DNA of 64,000 nt from Chloroflexota bacterium (lineage in GTDB: Bacteria; Chloroflexota; Anaerolineae; J102): positions 1 through 64,000 of the forward strand of contig JAKOVD010000079.1 in assembly GCA_029782215.1 (NCBI GenBank), written 5' to 3'. The position numbers and the translations under genes are program-made. The notes under the pieces were generated by a model. The model saw only the letters and a list, made by a program, of their open reading frames with translations. It was not told the DNA's origin and ran no database searches. Below, piece by piece: positions 52,913 to 61,809 of this stretch. Each line of letters opens with the position of its first letter. Positions within the stretch are counted from its first letter, which is position 1.

Positions 52913-54617
52913 CCCCCTCTCCAGAGCGCAGGTTCTCGATGCCCAGGAAACCGGCGGCCGTCGCCAACATCAAGATGACGCTGAGGGCCACCGCCTGGCC
53001 GTAGTTGGCCTGGCCGGGCAGGCCCAGCAGACGGTAGATGACCACCGGCACTGTGGGGAATTGGGGGCGGCTGAGCAGCAGGGTGGCGCTGAACTCGCCG
53101 ATGCTGATCGTAAAGGCAAAGACCACCCCCACCACCAGCGCCCGGGACAGGATGGGAACGTCGACGTGACGCCAGACGCCCAGCGGCGAAGCGCCCAGGC
53201 CTGCCGCCGCCTCACGCAGGCGCGGGTTGAGCCCGCGCAACACCGGCAGCAGCGCCCGCACGACGAAAGGAAAGGCGATGAGCGTGTGGGCCAGGGGCAC
53301 GATCGCCAGGCTGGCGCGCAGGTTCAGGGGAGGAGCATCGAGCGCAATGATATAGCCCAGGCCAAGCGTGATAGCGCTGGTGCCCAACGGCAGCATGAAG
53401 ACAGGGTCGAGCACCAGGGCCAGCCGCGCCCGCGCCCCGCCGCGGCGGTCGCCCGCCAAAAGATAGGCGCTGGTGACGCCGACCAGCAGCGACAGGAGGA
53501 CCGTAGCCAGGGCAAACGCCAGGGAATTGCGCACGGCCACGATCGGCGACACAAAGAAGATCGACCCGGTGCGGTTGACGAACAGACCGCGGTAGTTGTC
53601 GAGCGTCAGGCTGCCCGCCCGCACAAACGAGCTGGCGCCCAGCGCCAACAGCGGCCCCACCAGGCACACTCCCAAGAGGGCCAGCGTCCCATACACGAAC
53701 AAGCGCTCGCCCCAGGTCACAGGGCGGCGTTCATTGGCAAAACTGGGCCGGAACTGCTGCGGCGCCCCCATGCGCGCTTGCAGCCGGGTGTACACGACCA
53801 TCATCAGCAGGGTGAAGACCATCTGGATCATGGCCAGCACCGCTGCCAGCGGCAGATTGAAGAGCCGCACCGCTGTGCGGTAGATCTCAACCTCGAGCGT
53901 GGCAAAGCGGGCTCCGCCGAGAATCAACACCACGCCGAAGGACGTGAAGTTGAACAGGAACACCAGTGCAAAAGCGGCCATGAGCGCCGGAGCCAACAGC
54001 GGGCCTGTGACAGTGCGAAAGCGCTGGAAGGGACCGGCGCCCAGCACCGCGGCCGCGGCACCCATTCTGGGGTCCAGGTTGCCCCAGAATCCCCCCACCA
54101 TGCGGATGACCACCGCCGTGTTGTAAAAGATGTGGGCGATGAGGATGATCCAGACCGTGTTCATTAGCCGCACGGGGGGCCGGGTCAGGCCCAGGACCGC
54201 CATCGCCACGTTGTTGGCCAGGCCGTTGGGGCCGATGAGCGCAGCAAAGGCCATGGCCACCACGATCGTCGGCAAAACAAAAGGCAGTGTGGTAAAAGCC
54301 CGCAGCAAGGCCTTGCCTGGAAAGCGAAAGCGCGCAAACACGAACGCCGCCGGCAGGCCCAAGACAAAGGCACCCAATGTGCTCACGGTCGCCTGCCAAA
54401 AAGTAAACCAAAGCACCCCAGCATAGTAAGAGGAATCGGCCAGGGGACGCAGCGACTCAGTTGCCAGCCGCCCCTCGGGAAACAGGCTTGTCGTCAGGAT
54501 GGCGGCGAGAGGATAGAAATAGAAGAGGCCCAGAAAGACGAAAGGAACAGCCGCCAGCAGGACGACTGCCGGAATGCGCAGCCGGCGCCAGGGCGACGTC
54601 GGTGCCGGGACGTTCAT
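52902..54617 (-). CDS. thiP: Fused double-domain ABC permease (ThiP type)
   Basis: A 571-residue permease with about twelve helices and two binding-protein-dependent transport domains. Each half carries an EAA-like loop contacting the ATPase (AAAAVLGAGPFQRFRTVTGP and REAAAGLGASPLGVWRHVDV). The fused arrangement is that of ThiP and FbpB. The ATG at 54617 overlaps the methyltransferase stop by four bases. With the ATPase and binding protein it forms the thiamine (or precursor) importer. Confidence 0.87.
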   Translation of the reverse strand: MNVPAPTSPWRRLRIPAVVLLAAVPFVFLGLFYFYPLAAILTTSLFPEGRLATESLRPLADSSYYAGVLWFTFWQATVSTLGAFVLGLPAAFVFARFRFPGKALLRAFTTLPFVLPTIVVAMAFAALIGPNGLANNVAMAVLGLTRPPVRLMNTVWIILIAHIFYNTAVVIRMVGGFWGNLDPRMGAAAAVLGAGPFQRFRTVTGPLLAPALMAAFALVFLFNFTSFGVVLILGGARFATLEVEIYRTAVRLFNLPLAAVLAMIQMVFTLLMMVVYTRLQARMGAPQQFRPSFANERRPVTWGERLFVYGTLALLGVCLVGPLLALGASSFVRAGSLTLDNYRGLFVNRTGSIFFVSPIVAVRNSLAFALATVLLSLLVGVTSAYLLAGDRRGGARARLALVLDPVFMLPLGTSAITLGLGYIIALDAPPLNLRASLAIVPLAHTLIAFPFVVRALLPVLRGLNPRLREAAAGLGASPLGVWRHVDVPILSRALVVGVVFAFTISIGEFSATLLLSRPQFPTVPVVIYRLLGLPGQANYGQAVALSVILMLATAAGFLGIENLRSGEGDGF

Positions 54618-55567
54618 GGCGCTGCCGCCGGACGCGCCAGGGCGCGGATCACGTCTCCGCCCTGACGCCAGGCGCTGAGCGAACCGACCAGCCAGCCCAG
54701 CGCCAACACCGGTCGCGACCAACGCAGACGCCGGTCCCGGCGGTAGGCCAGGGAGCCAGCAAAGCCATGTGGATTGGGAATGTGCCGGAGGCTCTCCACC
54801 TGGAAGCCCCCCCGCTCCAAAGCCATCTTCAGGCTGGCCGGCGTGAAGTGCACCCGGTGGCGCGGCAGGTCGAGGTGGAACCAGGCGCCACCCGCCCAGC
54901 GCGCCACCCATCCCGACCAGTTTGGCACCTCCACGATCAGGAGCCCGCCGGGTTTCAGGGCCGGACGCAGGCGGCTGAGCCCTGCCACCGGCTCGTCGAT
55001 ATGTTCAAGCACATGCCAGAGGGTGACCGCGTCATAGAGCGCGGGCGCCAGCTCAGCCTCCTCGATGCCGCCGGTCTGCACGGTCAGTCCCGCCACCCGC
55101 GCCCGCGCGGCTGCCGCCGGATCGGGCTCGATCCCGTCCACCTGCCAGCCCAAGGCCAGCAGGCTGGCGCCGTAGGCGCCGCTGCCGCAGCCCACATCCA
55201 ACAACCGCCCCGGCGGCGGCGGCGGCGGGCACCAGGTCCAGCAGCGCACGTCGGCCAGCAGCCGCGCCAGGGGCAAGGGCAGGGGCAGCGCTCCCGATCT
55301 GTCATAGCCCCGGCTGCGCAGCGCGGCCGCGGCCAGCCGCTGCCGCCAACCGCTTCCCGCCTGGGCTTGCAGGTGGTAGCAGGCATACGCTTCGGGATAG
55401 GCTGCCGCCCTTTCGGCCGGTGTCAGGGGCGGCAGGGTCTGGCCCAGGCCGCAGCGGCGGCAACGCCAAACCTCGTGCTCGCCAGGCCGCTGGAGGTGCC
55501 GGTCGACCGTGACCAGAGCCAGGAGCCGGTCGGCGCTGCCGCAGACAGGGCAGATACAGGGCGCCAT
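54614..55567 (-). CDS. Class I methyltransferase with N-terminal zinc ribbon, inside the thiamine operon
   Basis: A 317-residue protein. The N-terminus has CPVCG and WRCRRCGLGQ, a four-Cys zinc ribbon. The SAM domain shows LLDVGCGSGAYGASLLALGW, DGIEPDPAAAARAR, LWHVLEHIDEP and LKPGGLLIVEVPNWSGW. This architecture is common in surface-glycan methyltransferases. Its four-base overlap with thiP and 18-base gap from the binding-protein gene place it firmly in the TPP-controlled operon, where no such enzyme is expected. Whether it acts on a thiamine breakdown product or is a passenger cannot be said. Confidence 0.85.
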   Translation of the reverse strand: MAPCICPVCGSADRLLALVTVDRHLQRPGEHEVWRCRRCGLGQTLPPLTPAERAAAYPEAYACYHLQAQAGSGWRQRLAAAALRSRGYDRSGALPLPLPLARLLADVRCWTWCPPPPPPGRLLDVGCGSGAYGASLLALGWQVDGIEPDPAAAARARVAGLTVQTGGIEEAELAPALYDAVTLWHVLEHIDEPVAGLSRLRPALKPGGLLIVEVPNWSGWVARWAGGAWFHLDLPRHRVHFTPASLKMALERGGFQVESLRHIPNPHGFAGSLAYRRDRRLRWSRPVLALGWLVGSLSAWRQGGDVIRALARPAAAP

Positions 55568-55585
55568 CGGGCAGGACGTCCTGGG

Positions 55586-56695
55586 CTAACGCAGCACGGC
55601 CTTGGTCCAGGCGTCCACCCAACGGTCGCGCTGGGCGGCGATCTCAGCCGGCGCGAGGCTCACCGGCTGCACCGGCGCCTGCGCCCATTGCCGGAAGAGA
55701 TCACCGGCGTCGGCTTTGCTGTTCGCCGGATACACGAACATGTGCAGGGGGATGTCCTTCTGAAAATCCTGGCCGAGCATGAAATCGACAAGCTGGCGTG
55801 CAGCCTGCTGGTGGGGACTCTTGGCGACGACGCCGGCAAACTCCACCTGCAGCAGGGTGTTGCCGGGGGTGTTGACGCTGCCGCTGGGCGGCTCCTTCAG
55901 GTTGTTGAAGAACACCTCGGCGGCGGGGCTGGTGGCGTAGCTGACGACGATCGGGCGATCGCCCTTCCCGCCTGAGCCCACCGTGAAGGCGTTGTAGTAG
56001 GCCTCGCTCCAACCATCCGTCACCAGCACGTCGTTGGCCTTCAGCTCGCGCCAATAGTCGAGGTAGGTCCTGGCTCCGCTCTCGCCGAAGCGACCGATGG
56101 TCACCAGCAGAAAAGCCAGCCCCGGCGAGGAAGTGGCCGCGTTCTGCACCACGGTCAGGCCCTTGTACTCGGGCTTCACCAGGTCCTCGATATCAGAGGG
56201 AGGCGCCAGATGGTGCTCGTCAAACCACTTCTTGTCATAATTCAGCGTGACGAAGCCATAGTCGACCGGCAGCAGCCGGTGACTGGGGTCAAGCTGAAGC
56301 TCCGCCGGAATGTCGGCCAGAAGGGGGCTGTCGTACGGCGCAAACAGGCCGCCGTCCAGGGCCCGGCTGAGGAACGTGTTATCCACGCCGTAAACCACAT
56401 CCCCTAAGGGGTTTTCCTTTGACAGCAGCATTGTGTTGAGCATCTCACCGGCGTCGCCGCTCTTGAGGACCTGGACGGCGATCCCGGTTTGCCTGGTAAA
56501 TGCGTCCAGCACATCCTGGCTGATATCAAAGCTGTCATGAGTGACCAGGGTCAGGGTCGTCCCCGTTGGCGCCGCCGCCGGGGTCGGAGAGGCTGAAGCC
56601 GCGACCGGAGTCGGAGAGGCCGGCACTGGGGGTGCGGCGCAGGCAGCGCCGGCAACAAGGATCCCCAGACAGATGAGAAAGCGGAAAATGGTCAT
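55586..56695 (-). CDS. thiB: Thiamine-type ABC substrate-binding lipoprotein
   Basis: A 369-residue lipoprotein: leader with lipobox GAAC (Cys19), Pro/Ala/Thr linker, then a TbpA/ThiB-like binding domain (LTLVTHDSFDISQDVLDAFT, LLSKENPLGDVVYGVDNTFL, LLPVDYGFVTLNYDKKWF, LVTDGWSEAYYNAF, PIVVSYATSPAAEV). The pattern 'THDSF' and 'DVVYGVDNTFLS' is typical of thiamine-binding proteins. It captures thiamine outside the cell for the ThiP/ThiQ-like components. Confidence 0.9.
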   Translation of the reverse strand: MTIFRFLICLGILVAGAACAAPPVPASPTPVAASASPTPAAAPTGTTLTLVTHDSFDISQDVLDAFTRQTGIAVQVLKSGDAGEMLNTMLLSKENPLGDVVYGVDNTFLSRALDGGLFAPYDSPLLADIPAELQLDPSHRLLPVDYGFVTLNYDKKWFDEHHLAPPSDIEDLVKPEYKGLTVVQNAATSSPGLAFLLVTIGRFGESGARTYLDYWRELKANDVLVTDGWSEAYYNAFTVGSGGKGDRPIVVSYATSPAAEVFFNNLKEPPSGSVNTPGNTLLQVEFAGVVAKSPHQQAARQLVDFMLGQDFQKDIPLHMFVYPANSKADAGDLFRQWAQAPVQPVSLAPAEIAAQRDRWVDAWTKAVLR

Positions 56696-56758
56696 GGCAC
56701 AAACACCTGGTGTGAGTTCAGGACGACGGCGGACAGCGACGACCGGATAGGGCGGATG

Positions 56759-57412
56759 TCAATCATAGGCCGCCGGGCGAGGGAGATGGACGACGAGCAG
56801 AACGCCTGCTCTCAGGCTGATCGTGGCGGCGCCGGCAACCATCTCATTGCTGACGCCGCGGCTGCTGCCAAACGGCAGGGTGAAGTCGTGCAGCGGCCAG
56901 CGCAGACCGCTGTCATAGGTGAGGCCCTCGACGTTCGAGCTGAGAGCCAATGTCGAAACGGTATCGCCGGGCTGTCCGGCCAGGCTCAGGCTTGTGCGCA
57001 CGATCCAAGCCGTCTGCCGGCCCTTGGCCAGCGACAACGAGAGCGCTGCAAACTGCGGGCTCGCCAGCAGCAGCAGATTGGCCAACTCCTGGTCCAGCCG
57101 CCCGCCTAACGCTGCCAACAGCAGGATCTCGTTCGCCCCCCGCTGCTGGGCAGCCAACAGGGCCAGCTCCAGGTCGGTGGCATCCTTGTCCACGGGATAG
57201 CGCTCGATGTCACAGCCCCATGCCTCCAACTGCCGCCGGTCGCCGGCCTCCAGGCTATCGAGATCGCCGACAACGAGGTCGGGTCGCAGACCCAAAGCCA
57301 GTATGTGCCGCGTACCACCATCGGCGCCGACAATGAAGTCACCGGCGCGCAGACGGCCTCGGGCAGAATCGGGATCGGACAGCTCGCCGTTGGCGAAGAC
57401 AACTGCTCTCAT
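56759..57412 (-). CDS. thiN: Thiamine diphosphokinase
   Basis: A 217-residue cytoplasmic kinase that turns thiamine into TPP with ATP. Motifs are VGADGGTRHILALGLRPDLV, VGDLDSLE and VDKDATDLELALL, then ALGGRLDQELANLLLL and the C-terminal thiamine-site region GVSNEMVAGAATI. It is the first gene after the TPP riboswitch and is followed, after 63 bases, by the binding-protein gene. Being encoded with a transporter indicates salvage of external thiamine. Confidence 0.93.
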   Translation of the reverse strand: MRAVVFANGELSDPDSARGRLRAGDFIVGADGGTRHILALGLRPDLVVGDLDSLEAGDRRQLEAWGCDIERYPVDKDATDLELALLAAQQRGANEILLLAALGGRLDQELANLLLLASPQFAALSLSLAKGRQTAWIVRTSLSLAGQPGDTVSTLALSSNVEGLTYDSGLRWPLHDFTLPFGSSRGVSNEMVAGAATISLRAGVLLVVHLPRPAAYD

Positions 57413-57417
57413 GGAAG

Positions 57418-57500
57418 AGGTTGAAAGTTGAAGGTTGAAGGTTCAAGGTTGAAGGTTGAAGGTTGCGCCCCCAACCTTCAACTGCGAACCTTCAACCAAA
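57418..57500. repeat. GGTTGAAGGTT repeat array with inverted copies
   Basis: At least five direct GTTGAAGGTT-like units (57418-57467) are followed by inverted CAACCTTCAACTGC and GAACCTTCAACC (57471-57498), able to fold into a long stem around GCGCCCCC. The array lies between the riboswitch terminator and the thiN start. The same unit occurs at 16375-16433. Confidence 0.8.
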
Positions 57501-57535
57501 GAAAAAGGCCATCTGCCGGGCAAGCAGGTGGCCTT
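57501..57535 (-). terminator. Intrinsic terminator of the TPP riboswitch
   Basis: On the minus strand AAGGCCACCTGC pairs with GCAGATGGCCTT (one mismatch) around TTGCCCG, followed by TTTTTC. It is placed just after the aptamer and before thiN, as expected for premature termination when TPP is bound. Confidence 0.85.
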
Positions 57536-57548
57536 CTCAAAGGATGCT

Positions 57549-57646
57549 GACAACTTGCCTACGCCGGCATTACCCGGGTCAGGTCATGGGGGTCGATGGC
57601 GAATCACGGCCATCCTCTCAGCCGGGCTTACCCCAGCTCCCCACGA
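57549..57646 (-). ncRNA. TPP riboswitch (THI box)
   Basis: All conserved parts are present on the minus strand: GGGGAGC and GGGGTAAGCCCGG, CTGAGAGGA (CTGAGA at 57621-57616), GACCCCCATGACCTGA (ACCTGA at 57584-57579), CCGGGTAATGCCGGCGTAGG (ending near 57558) and AAGT. It senses thiamine pyrophosphate and controls the thiN-thiB-methyltransferase-thiP-thiQ operon through the terminator at 57501-57535. Confidence 0.95.
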
Positions 57647-57725
57647 AGGGTCGGTTGGTAACTCAATCTTACGTCATGCAGCAGGGCTTGTCAACAGACC
57701 CGCGGCGATCATTCGCCCGCGGCGA

Positions 57726-60140
57726 TCATTCGCCCGATCCGTTCCAGGCCTGGGCCGCCTTGACGGCCGCATAGGCGTCGACGATGCCATAGCCGCTGCT
57801 GGCATCGGGCAATACGCCGGGATCACCGCAGCCTGTCGGCATGCCGCTGTACGGCTTGGTCGTCTCCTGGAGCAGCTTCTCGGTGGCGGCTACATTTCCC
57901 CGCAGCTTGGGGTTGGCTGACCACATCAGGGCCACCACACCCGCCACGTGCGGAGTGGCCATCGAGGTTCCTTCGATGGTGCGGTAGGTGTTGCCGGGCC
58001 AGGCCGACGTCACCTCGACCCCCGGAGCAAGCACATCAGGTCCCGTGTTGCCATCCGGTGCTCCGGTCGCGGGACCGCGGCTCGAAAAGGAAGCCACATT
58101 GCCGTCTGGGTCCAGGGCGCCAACCGCCAACACGTTCCCGTAGTTGCCGGGCGGGGTCTTCTCGGAATTACAGCCGGGCCCGTCGTTTCCGGCCGCGGCC
58201 ACAAAGAAGATGCCCGCGTCCCGCAAAGCGGTGGTCGCCTGGTACAGCGTGAGCTGGTCACAGCCCTCGACCGCGTAGGGACAGCCCCAGGAGTTGGTGC
58301 TCACGTCCGCAGCAAGGTCGGGCCGCCCATCGTGCAGCGGATCGCCGTTGGCGGGATGCGGCGCCAGCATGAACTGCATGCAGTCGAGGTAGTTGGCCGG
58401 GTTGCCCAGGTTGCGGACCAGGTTCGAGCAGGCAAACCAGGTGGCGCCGGGCGCCACCCCGATGCCGTTGGCCCCCACGGCTGTGGCGATGGTGTGGGTG
58501 CCGTGGCCATTGCCATCGATCGGTGCAGTGCTCCCCGTCCACGGATCATACCAGTTGTAGTCGGAGCCGGTGTCGCGGCCCCGGTAGTTGCCAACGATCA
58601 CCGGATGTGAGGCATCGGCGCCGCTGTCCGACTGGCCAACCACGACCCCTGTGCCGGTGACACCCAGCTCGCTCCAAACGCGCGGGGCGCCAATGGCCTC
58701 GATGCCCCAGGGTGTGGTGGCCGGCGGCTCCGGGTCCCCGGCCTCCAGGGGCGGCGGTGCGGGCAGCGGCCGCAGCCGGGGGTTATAGAGCGTGCGGTCC
58801 ACGTCGGGCCGCCGTTCGATCTGGAGCCGCGTCAAGGCGTTGCCGCTCACCCGCAGACCGTTGACAAGATAGTAACGCTTGTAGGGGATGCCGCGCGCGT
58901 CCAGCCAGGCCATCAGGTCGGCTTGGGAGGCATCGGCAGTGTCAACCAGGGTGCGATAGACTGCGGTCCGGCGCTCGTTGACATCGGCGATGGTGCTGGC
59001 CTGCGACAGGTCCGCCTGCGTCCTGAGCACGACGAAGAAGTCATCGCCATACAAGCCTGGTTTGCCGAGCAGCAGGAAGACCGCGATCGCCCCCACCCAG
59101 CTCAAAACCGCCAACACCGCCACCAGCCGGGGTTTCGCCAGGGTGCGGGCGCCGAGGATGCCCAACACCACCAGCACGACCATGCCAAAGACCGTGCTCC
59201 AGCCAGCGGCACGCAGCGTCCAGGCTGCCGTGTCCCCGCTCAGGAGGCCGATCAGGCGCGTTTCGCGCGGGTCTGCCCAGGCCAGGGGACCCAGGGCGGC
59301 GACAAACACCAGCACCAAGCCGCTCCAGAAATCGTACCGCCGCCCCTTGTGGCCAAACAGGGCCAGGGGAAAGCCCAGCCAGGGGAGAACGGCCGCTAGA
59401 AGCGCCTGGTAGTCCATCTGCCCCCAGGCGCCCGCCACCATCAACAGGGCAACGAACAGGCTGAAACCGCCCAGGAAGAGGTTGGCGCTGGTGTTGGCTG
59501 AAGTGGTCGTCAGGCTGGGCATCAGCGCACATGCCAGGCCCACTGCCAGCAGCGCCAGGCCCTGGGCCTGGGCTGCTGCAATAAAGATGTCAAAGCCATC
59601 GCCCAAAGCGCCATTGACCAGCCATGGCATCAGGAACAGGGCACCGAGCAGCAGCGCCAGCGCCCCACCGCCACCTGGCCGCCAGGCGACACGGCCGCGA
59701 GCTGCGCTCCAAACCAACAGGATGAGGCCCAACCCGATGGCCGTTGCCGCCCTGATGAACCCCGCCTCATAGGCTGCCTCCGGCGCCAGCGCCACCCGCG
59801 GCAGGATCAGCAGCGCCGATGCCGCCGTCGCCGCCAGGATCACGCTCACGACCGCGCGCTGCCGCGGTCCACGCAGGAGGAGCAGAAGCAGCGCCGGCAC
59901 ACCCACCAGGGCAGGCTGCAGCAGCCCCAAGGACAGGATCAGCCGGGCGGACACCCCCATCTCGGACACATCGGTCATCCAGGCCGAAAACAGCGTAGTG
60001 CCCTGCACGCCGAGGGTGACAAACGTCGCCCATGCGAGCAGAAGGAAGATGAGAAGCCAGCCAAAAGGCTGATCGCGGTCTGCAGACGCGGACTGCTCAG
60101 ACGCTGCGCCGGGCGACAGCGGAGGATTGGTGGTCATCAT
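57726..60140 (-). CDS. Subtilisin-family peptidase fused to a multi-pass membrane domain
   Basis: An 804-residue protein. Residues 1-345 contain about ten hydrophobic helices; a short linker region (NERRTAVYRTLVDTADASQA) follows, reminiscent of an inhibitor-like propeptide, then an S8 catalytic domain (about 480-800). The catalytic triad is Asp in VGQSDSGADASH (about 503), His in GNGHGTHTIATA (about 544) and Ser in GTSMATPHVAG (about 726), with the oxyanion region AAAGNDGPG. Most subtilases are secreted; here the peptidase is held at the membrane by a large helical domain that shares no evident family. A double ATG at 60140 starts it. Confidence 0.88.
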   Translation of the reverse strand: MMTTNPPLSPGAASEQSASADRDQPFGWLLIFLLLAWATFVTLGVQGTTLFSAWMTDVSEMGVSARLILSLGLLQPALVGVPALLLLLLRGPRQRAVVSVILAATAASALLILPRVALAPEAAYEAGFIRAATAIGLGLILLVWSAARGRVAWRPGGGGALALLLGALFLMPWLVNGALGDGFDIFIAAAQAQGLALLAVGLACALMPSLTTTSANTSANLFLGGFSLFVALLMVAGAWGQMDYQALLAAVLPWLGFPLALFGHKGRRYDFWSGLVLVFVAALGPLAWADPRETRLIGLLSGDTAAWTLRAAGWSTVFGMVVLVVLGILGARTLAKPRLVAVLAVLSWVGAIAVFLLLGKPGLYGDDFFVVLRTQADLSQASTIADVNERRTAVYRTLVDTADASQADLMAWLDARGIPYKRYYLVNGLRVSGNALTRLQIERRPDVDRTLYNPRLRPLPAPPPLEAGDPEPPATTPWGIEAIGAPRVWSELGVTGTGVVVGQSDSGADASHPVIVGNYRGRDTGSDYNWYDPWTGSTAPIDGNGHGTHTIATAVGANGIGVAPGATWFACSNLVRNLGNPANYLDCMQFMLAPHPANGDPLHDGRPDLAADVSTNSWGCPYAVEGCDQLTLYQATTALRDAGIFFVAAAGNDGPGCNSEKTPPGNYGNVLAVGALDPDGNVASFSSRGPATGAPDGNTGPDVLAPGVEVTSAWPGNTYRTIEGTSMATPHVAGVVALMWSANPKLRGNVAATEKLLQETTKPYSGMPTGCGDPGVLPDASSGYGIVDAYAAVKAAQAWNGSGE

Positions 60141-60158
60141 GGGATCGATCCTTACCCG

Positions 60159-60917
60159 TCAACGGAACATATCCAGCTTGTGCGGTCGCAGCACCTCGGC
60201 CAGGCCTCCTGCGCCAGGCCGGTGAGGCGCTCCCCGCATGTGCACGATCGGCGACCTCTCAGCCGCAGCCCCTTGCAGCAGTGAAGCCGCCGCCGCGATC
60301 TCATCCGCCGTCCCCAGCACGGTGACCTGGAGCGTCTGGCCGAAGAGATCGTCGTGGCCGCGCATGTCGGTCAGTGGCGCCAGACCGGCGACGCCGATGG
60401 CGACGCCCACCGTCCCCTGGCGCCAGGCCCGCCCGTGGCTGTCATTGATGATGACGCCCACGCCTACTCCGGTGGCTGCCTGGAGGCCGCTGCGCAGGCG
60501 GCGGGCAGACTCATCGGGGTCAAGGGGCAGCAGCAGGACCACATCCGGGTCAACGCCCAGGTTGCTGTGGTCAATGCCGGCGTTCGCGCACACGAAGCCC
60601 AGCCGGTGCTCCACCACGATCAGACCGGGGCGAATGCGCAGCACCTCGCGCGCTTCGGCCAGGATCAGCTCGACCAGCCGCGGGTCCTTATCGCAAACGC
60701 GGGCCACTTCACGCGCTGCCGGCGAAGCCTTCACCGCACTCAGGCGGTGGCTGCGGCCCTCGGCTTTGGCGACAACCTTGGAGGCGACGACCAGCACGTC
60801 GCCGTCACACAGCGCAATGCCGGCCCCGTCAAGACCCGCCAGTGTCAGCGCCGTCAGGTCGTCGCCTGCGGCCACCAGGGGAATGCCGGGCAGCGCCGTG
60901 GCCACCATCTGGTTCAT
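60159..60917 (-). CDS. cofE: Coenzyme F420-0:L-glutamate ligase
   Basis: A 252-residue CofE-type enzyme adding glutamates to F420-0 with GTP. Family patterns: GDVLVVASKVVAKAEGR, PRLVELILAEAREVLR, RLGFVCANAGIDHSNLG, IINDSHGRAWRQGTVGVAIGVAG and DLFGQTLQVT. It is a stand-alone ligase without the FMN-reductase extension found in actinobacterial FbiB. Its start overlaps the end of the NADP oxidoreductase gene by four bases. Confidence 0.92.
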   Translation of the reverse strand: MNQMVATALPGIPLVAAGDDLTALTLAGLDGAGIALCDGDVLVVASKVVAKAEGRSHRLSAVKASPAAREVARVCDKDPRLVELILAEAREVLRIRPGLIVVEHRLGFVCANAGIDHSNLGVDPDVVLLLPLDPDESARRLRSGLQAATGVGVGVIINDSHGRAWRQGTVGVAIGVAGLAPLTDMRGHDDLFGQTLQVTVLGTADEIAAAASLLQGAAAERSPIVHMRGAPHRPGAGGLAEVLRPHKLDMFR

Positions 60918-61588
60918 TGCGGCAAGCCAGTGATGTGGATGCCAGCGCTGCGTACCTTGTAGGCCGCATTGATGGCGATGAGCACCGCCGTCAAACCCTC
61001 GACGACCGCCGTGTTCGCCAGCACGCCGGCATGGACGCCCCGCAGCCCGGCCGCCTTGGCCAGGGCCACGCCCACTTCCCGGGCCTCGCGGGTCTCGGCG
61101 CAGACGAGAACATCGCAGTCGATGGCGTGCTCGACATCGCTCAAATGATGCGCGCCTACGTTCTGGAAGGCGGCAACCAACGTCACACCCTCCCCCACCT
61201 GCGCCTGCGCCTCAAGGGCGGCAGAACCGCCAGGCGGTGGGGTGTAACGACCCTTCTTCTCGCCCAGCAAGGGCGCCACGATGGTGACCAGGGTCTTGCC
61301 CGGCAGCGCCGGAAGGATGGTCTCCAGAATGGCCGCCTGGGATTCGTACGGAACCGAAAGCACCACGATGGAGGCTTGTTGCGCGGCGCTGACGTTATCG
61401 GCGCCGCGCACGCACTCGCGACCCAGGCGTGCATTCAGCTCCGCGGCCGCGCCGGCCCCCTTCTCCGCCAAGCGCGAGCCGATGATGACATCCAGGCCGG
61501 CATGCGCCCAACGCCAGGCCAGACCCGAACCTTCGGCGCCCGTGCCGCCGATGACAGCGATGGTTCCAAGTTCACGTGCATCCGCCAT
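60914..61588 (-). CDS. npdG: F420-dependent NADP oxidoreductase
   Basis: A 224-residue NpdG/Fno-type enzyme exchanging hydride between F420 and NADP. The N-terminal nucleotide-binding motif is IAVIGGTGAEGSGLAWRWA and later parts are VVLSVPYESQAAIL, TLVAAFQNVGAHHLSD, CDVLVCAETREAREV. ATG at 61588 has AAGGAG before it. Together with cofE it marks F420 use; no other F420 biosynthesis gene is in the window. Confidence 0.92.
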   Translation of the reverse strand: MADARELGTIAVIGGTGAEGSGLAWRWAHAGLDVIIGSRLAEKGAGAAAELNARLGRECVRGADNVSAAQQASIVVLSVPYESQAAILETILPALPGKTLVTIVAPLLGEKKGRYTPPPGGSAALEAQAQVGEGVTLVAAFQNVGAHHLSDVEHAIDCDVLVCAETREAREVGVALAKAAGLRGVHAGVLANTAVVEGLTAVLIAINAAYKVRSAGIHITGLPQ

Positions 61589-61633
61589 GAGCAAGCTCCT
61601 TCTGCAAGGGTGCAATGAGATTGAAGAAGAGAG

Positions 61634-61663
61634 AGTATAGCACGGCGATGCGGGCAGTGTCAG
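61634..61663 (-). promoter_or_regulatory. Promoter of the npdG-cofE operon
   Basis: On the minus strand CTGACA (61663-61658) and TATACT (61639-61634) are 18 bases apart, with TGC before the -10. The ATG follows 45 bases later. Confidence 0.6.
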
Positions 61664-61809
61664 CGCCGGCCCAGGGTTTCTGACAAAACTGTCATCCAAT
61701 TGGCGCAAACGCTTCATCTGCTTTTCACGCATCCTGGGTATACTCGATAACACTGGCGCAGCATCGGCCACCGGTCCTGGGATCGATGGCTGGCGCTGCT
61801 CATTCCCGT

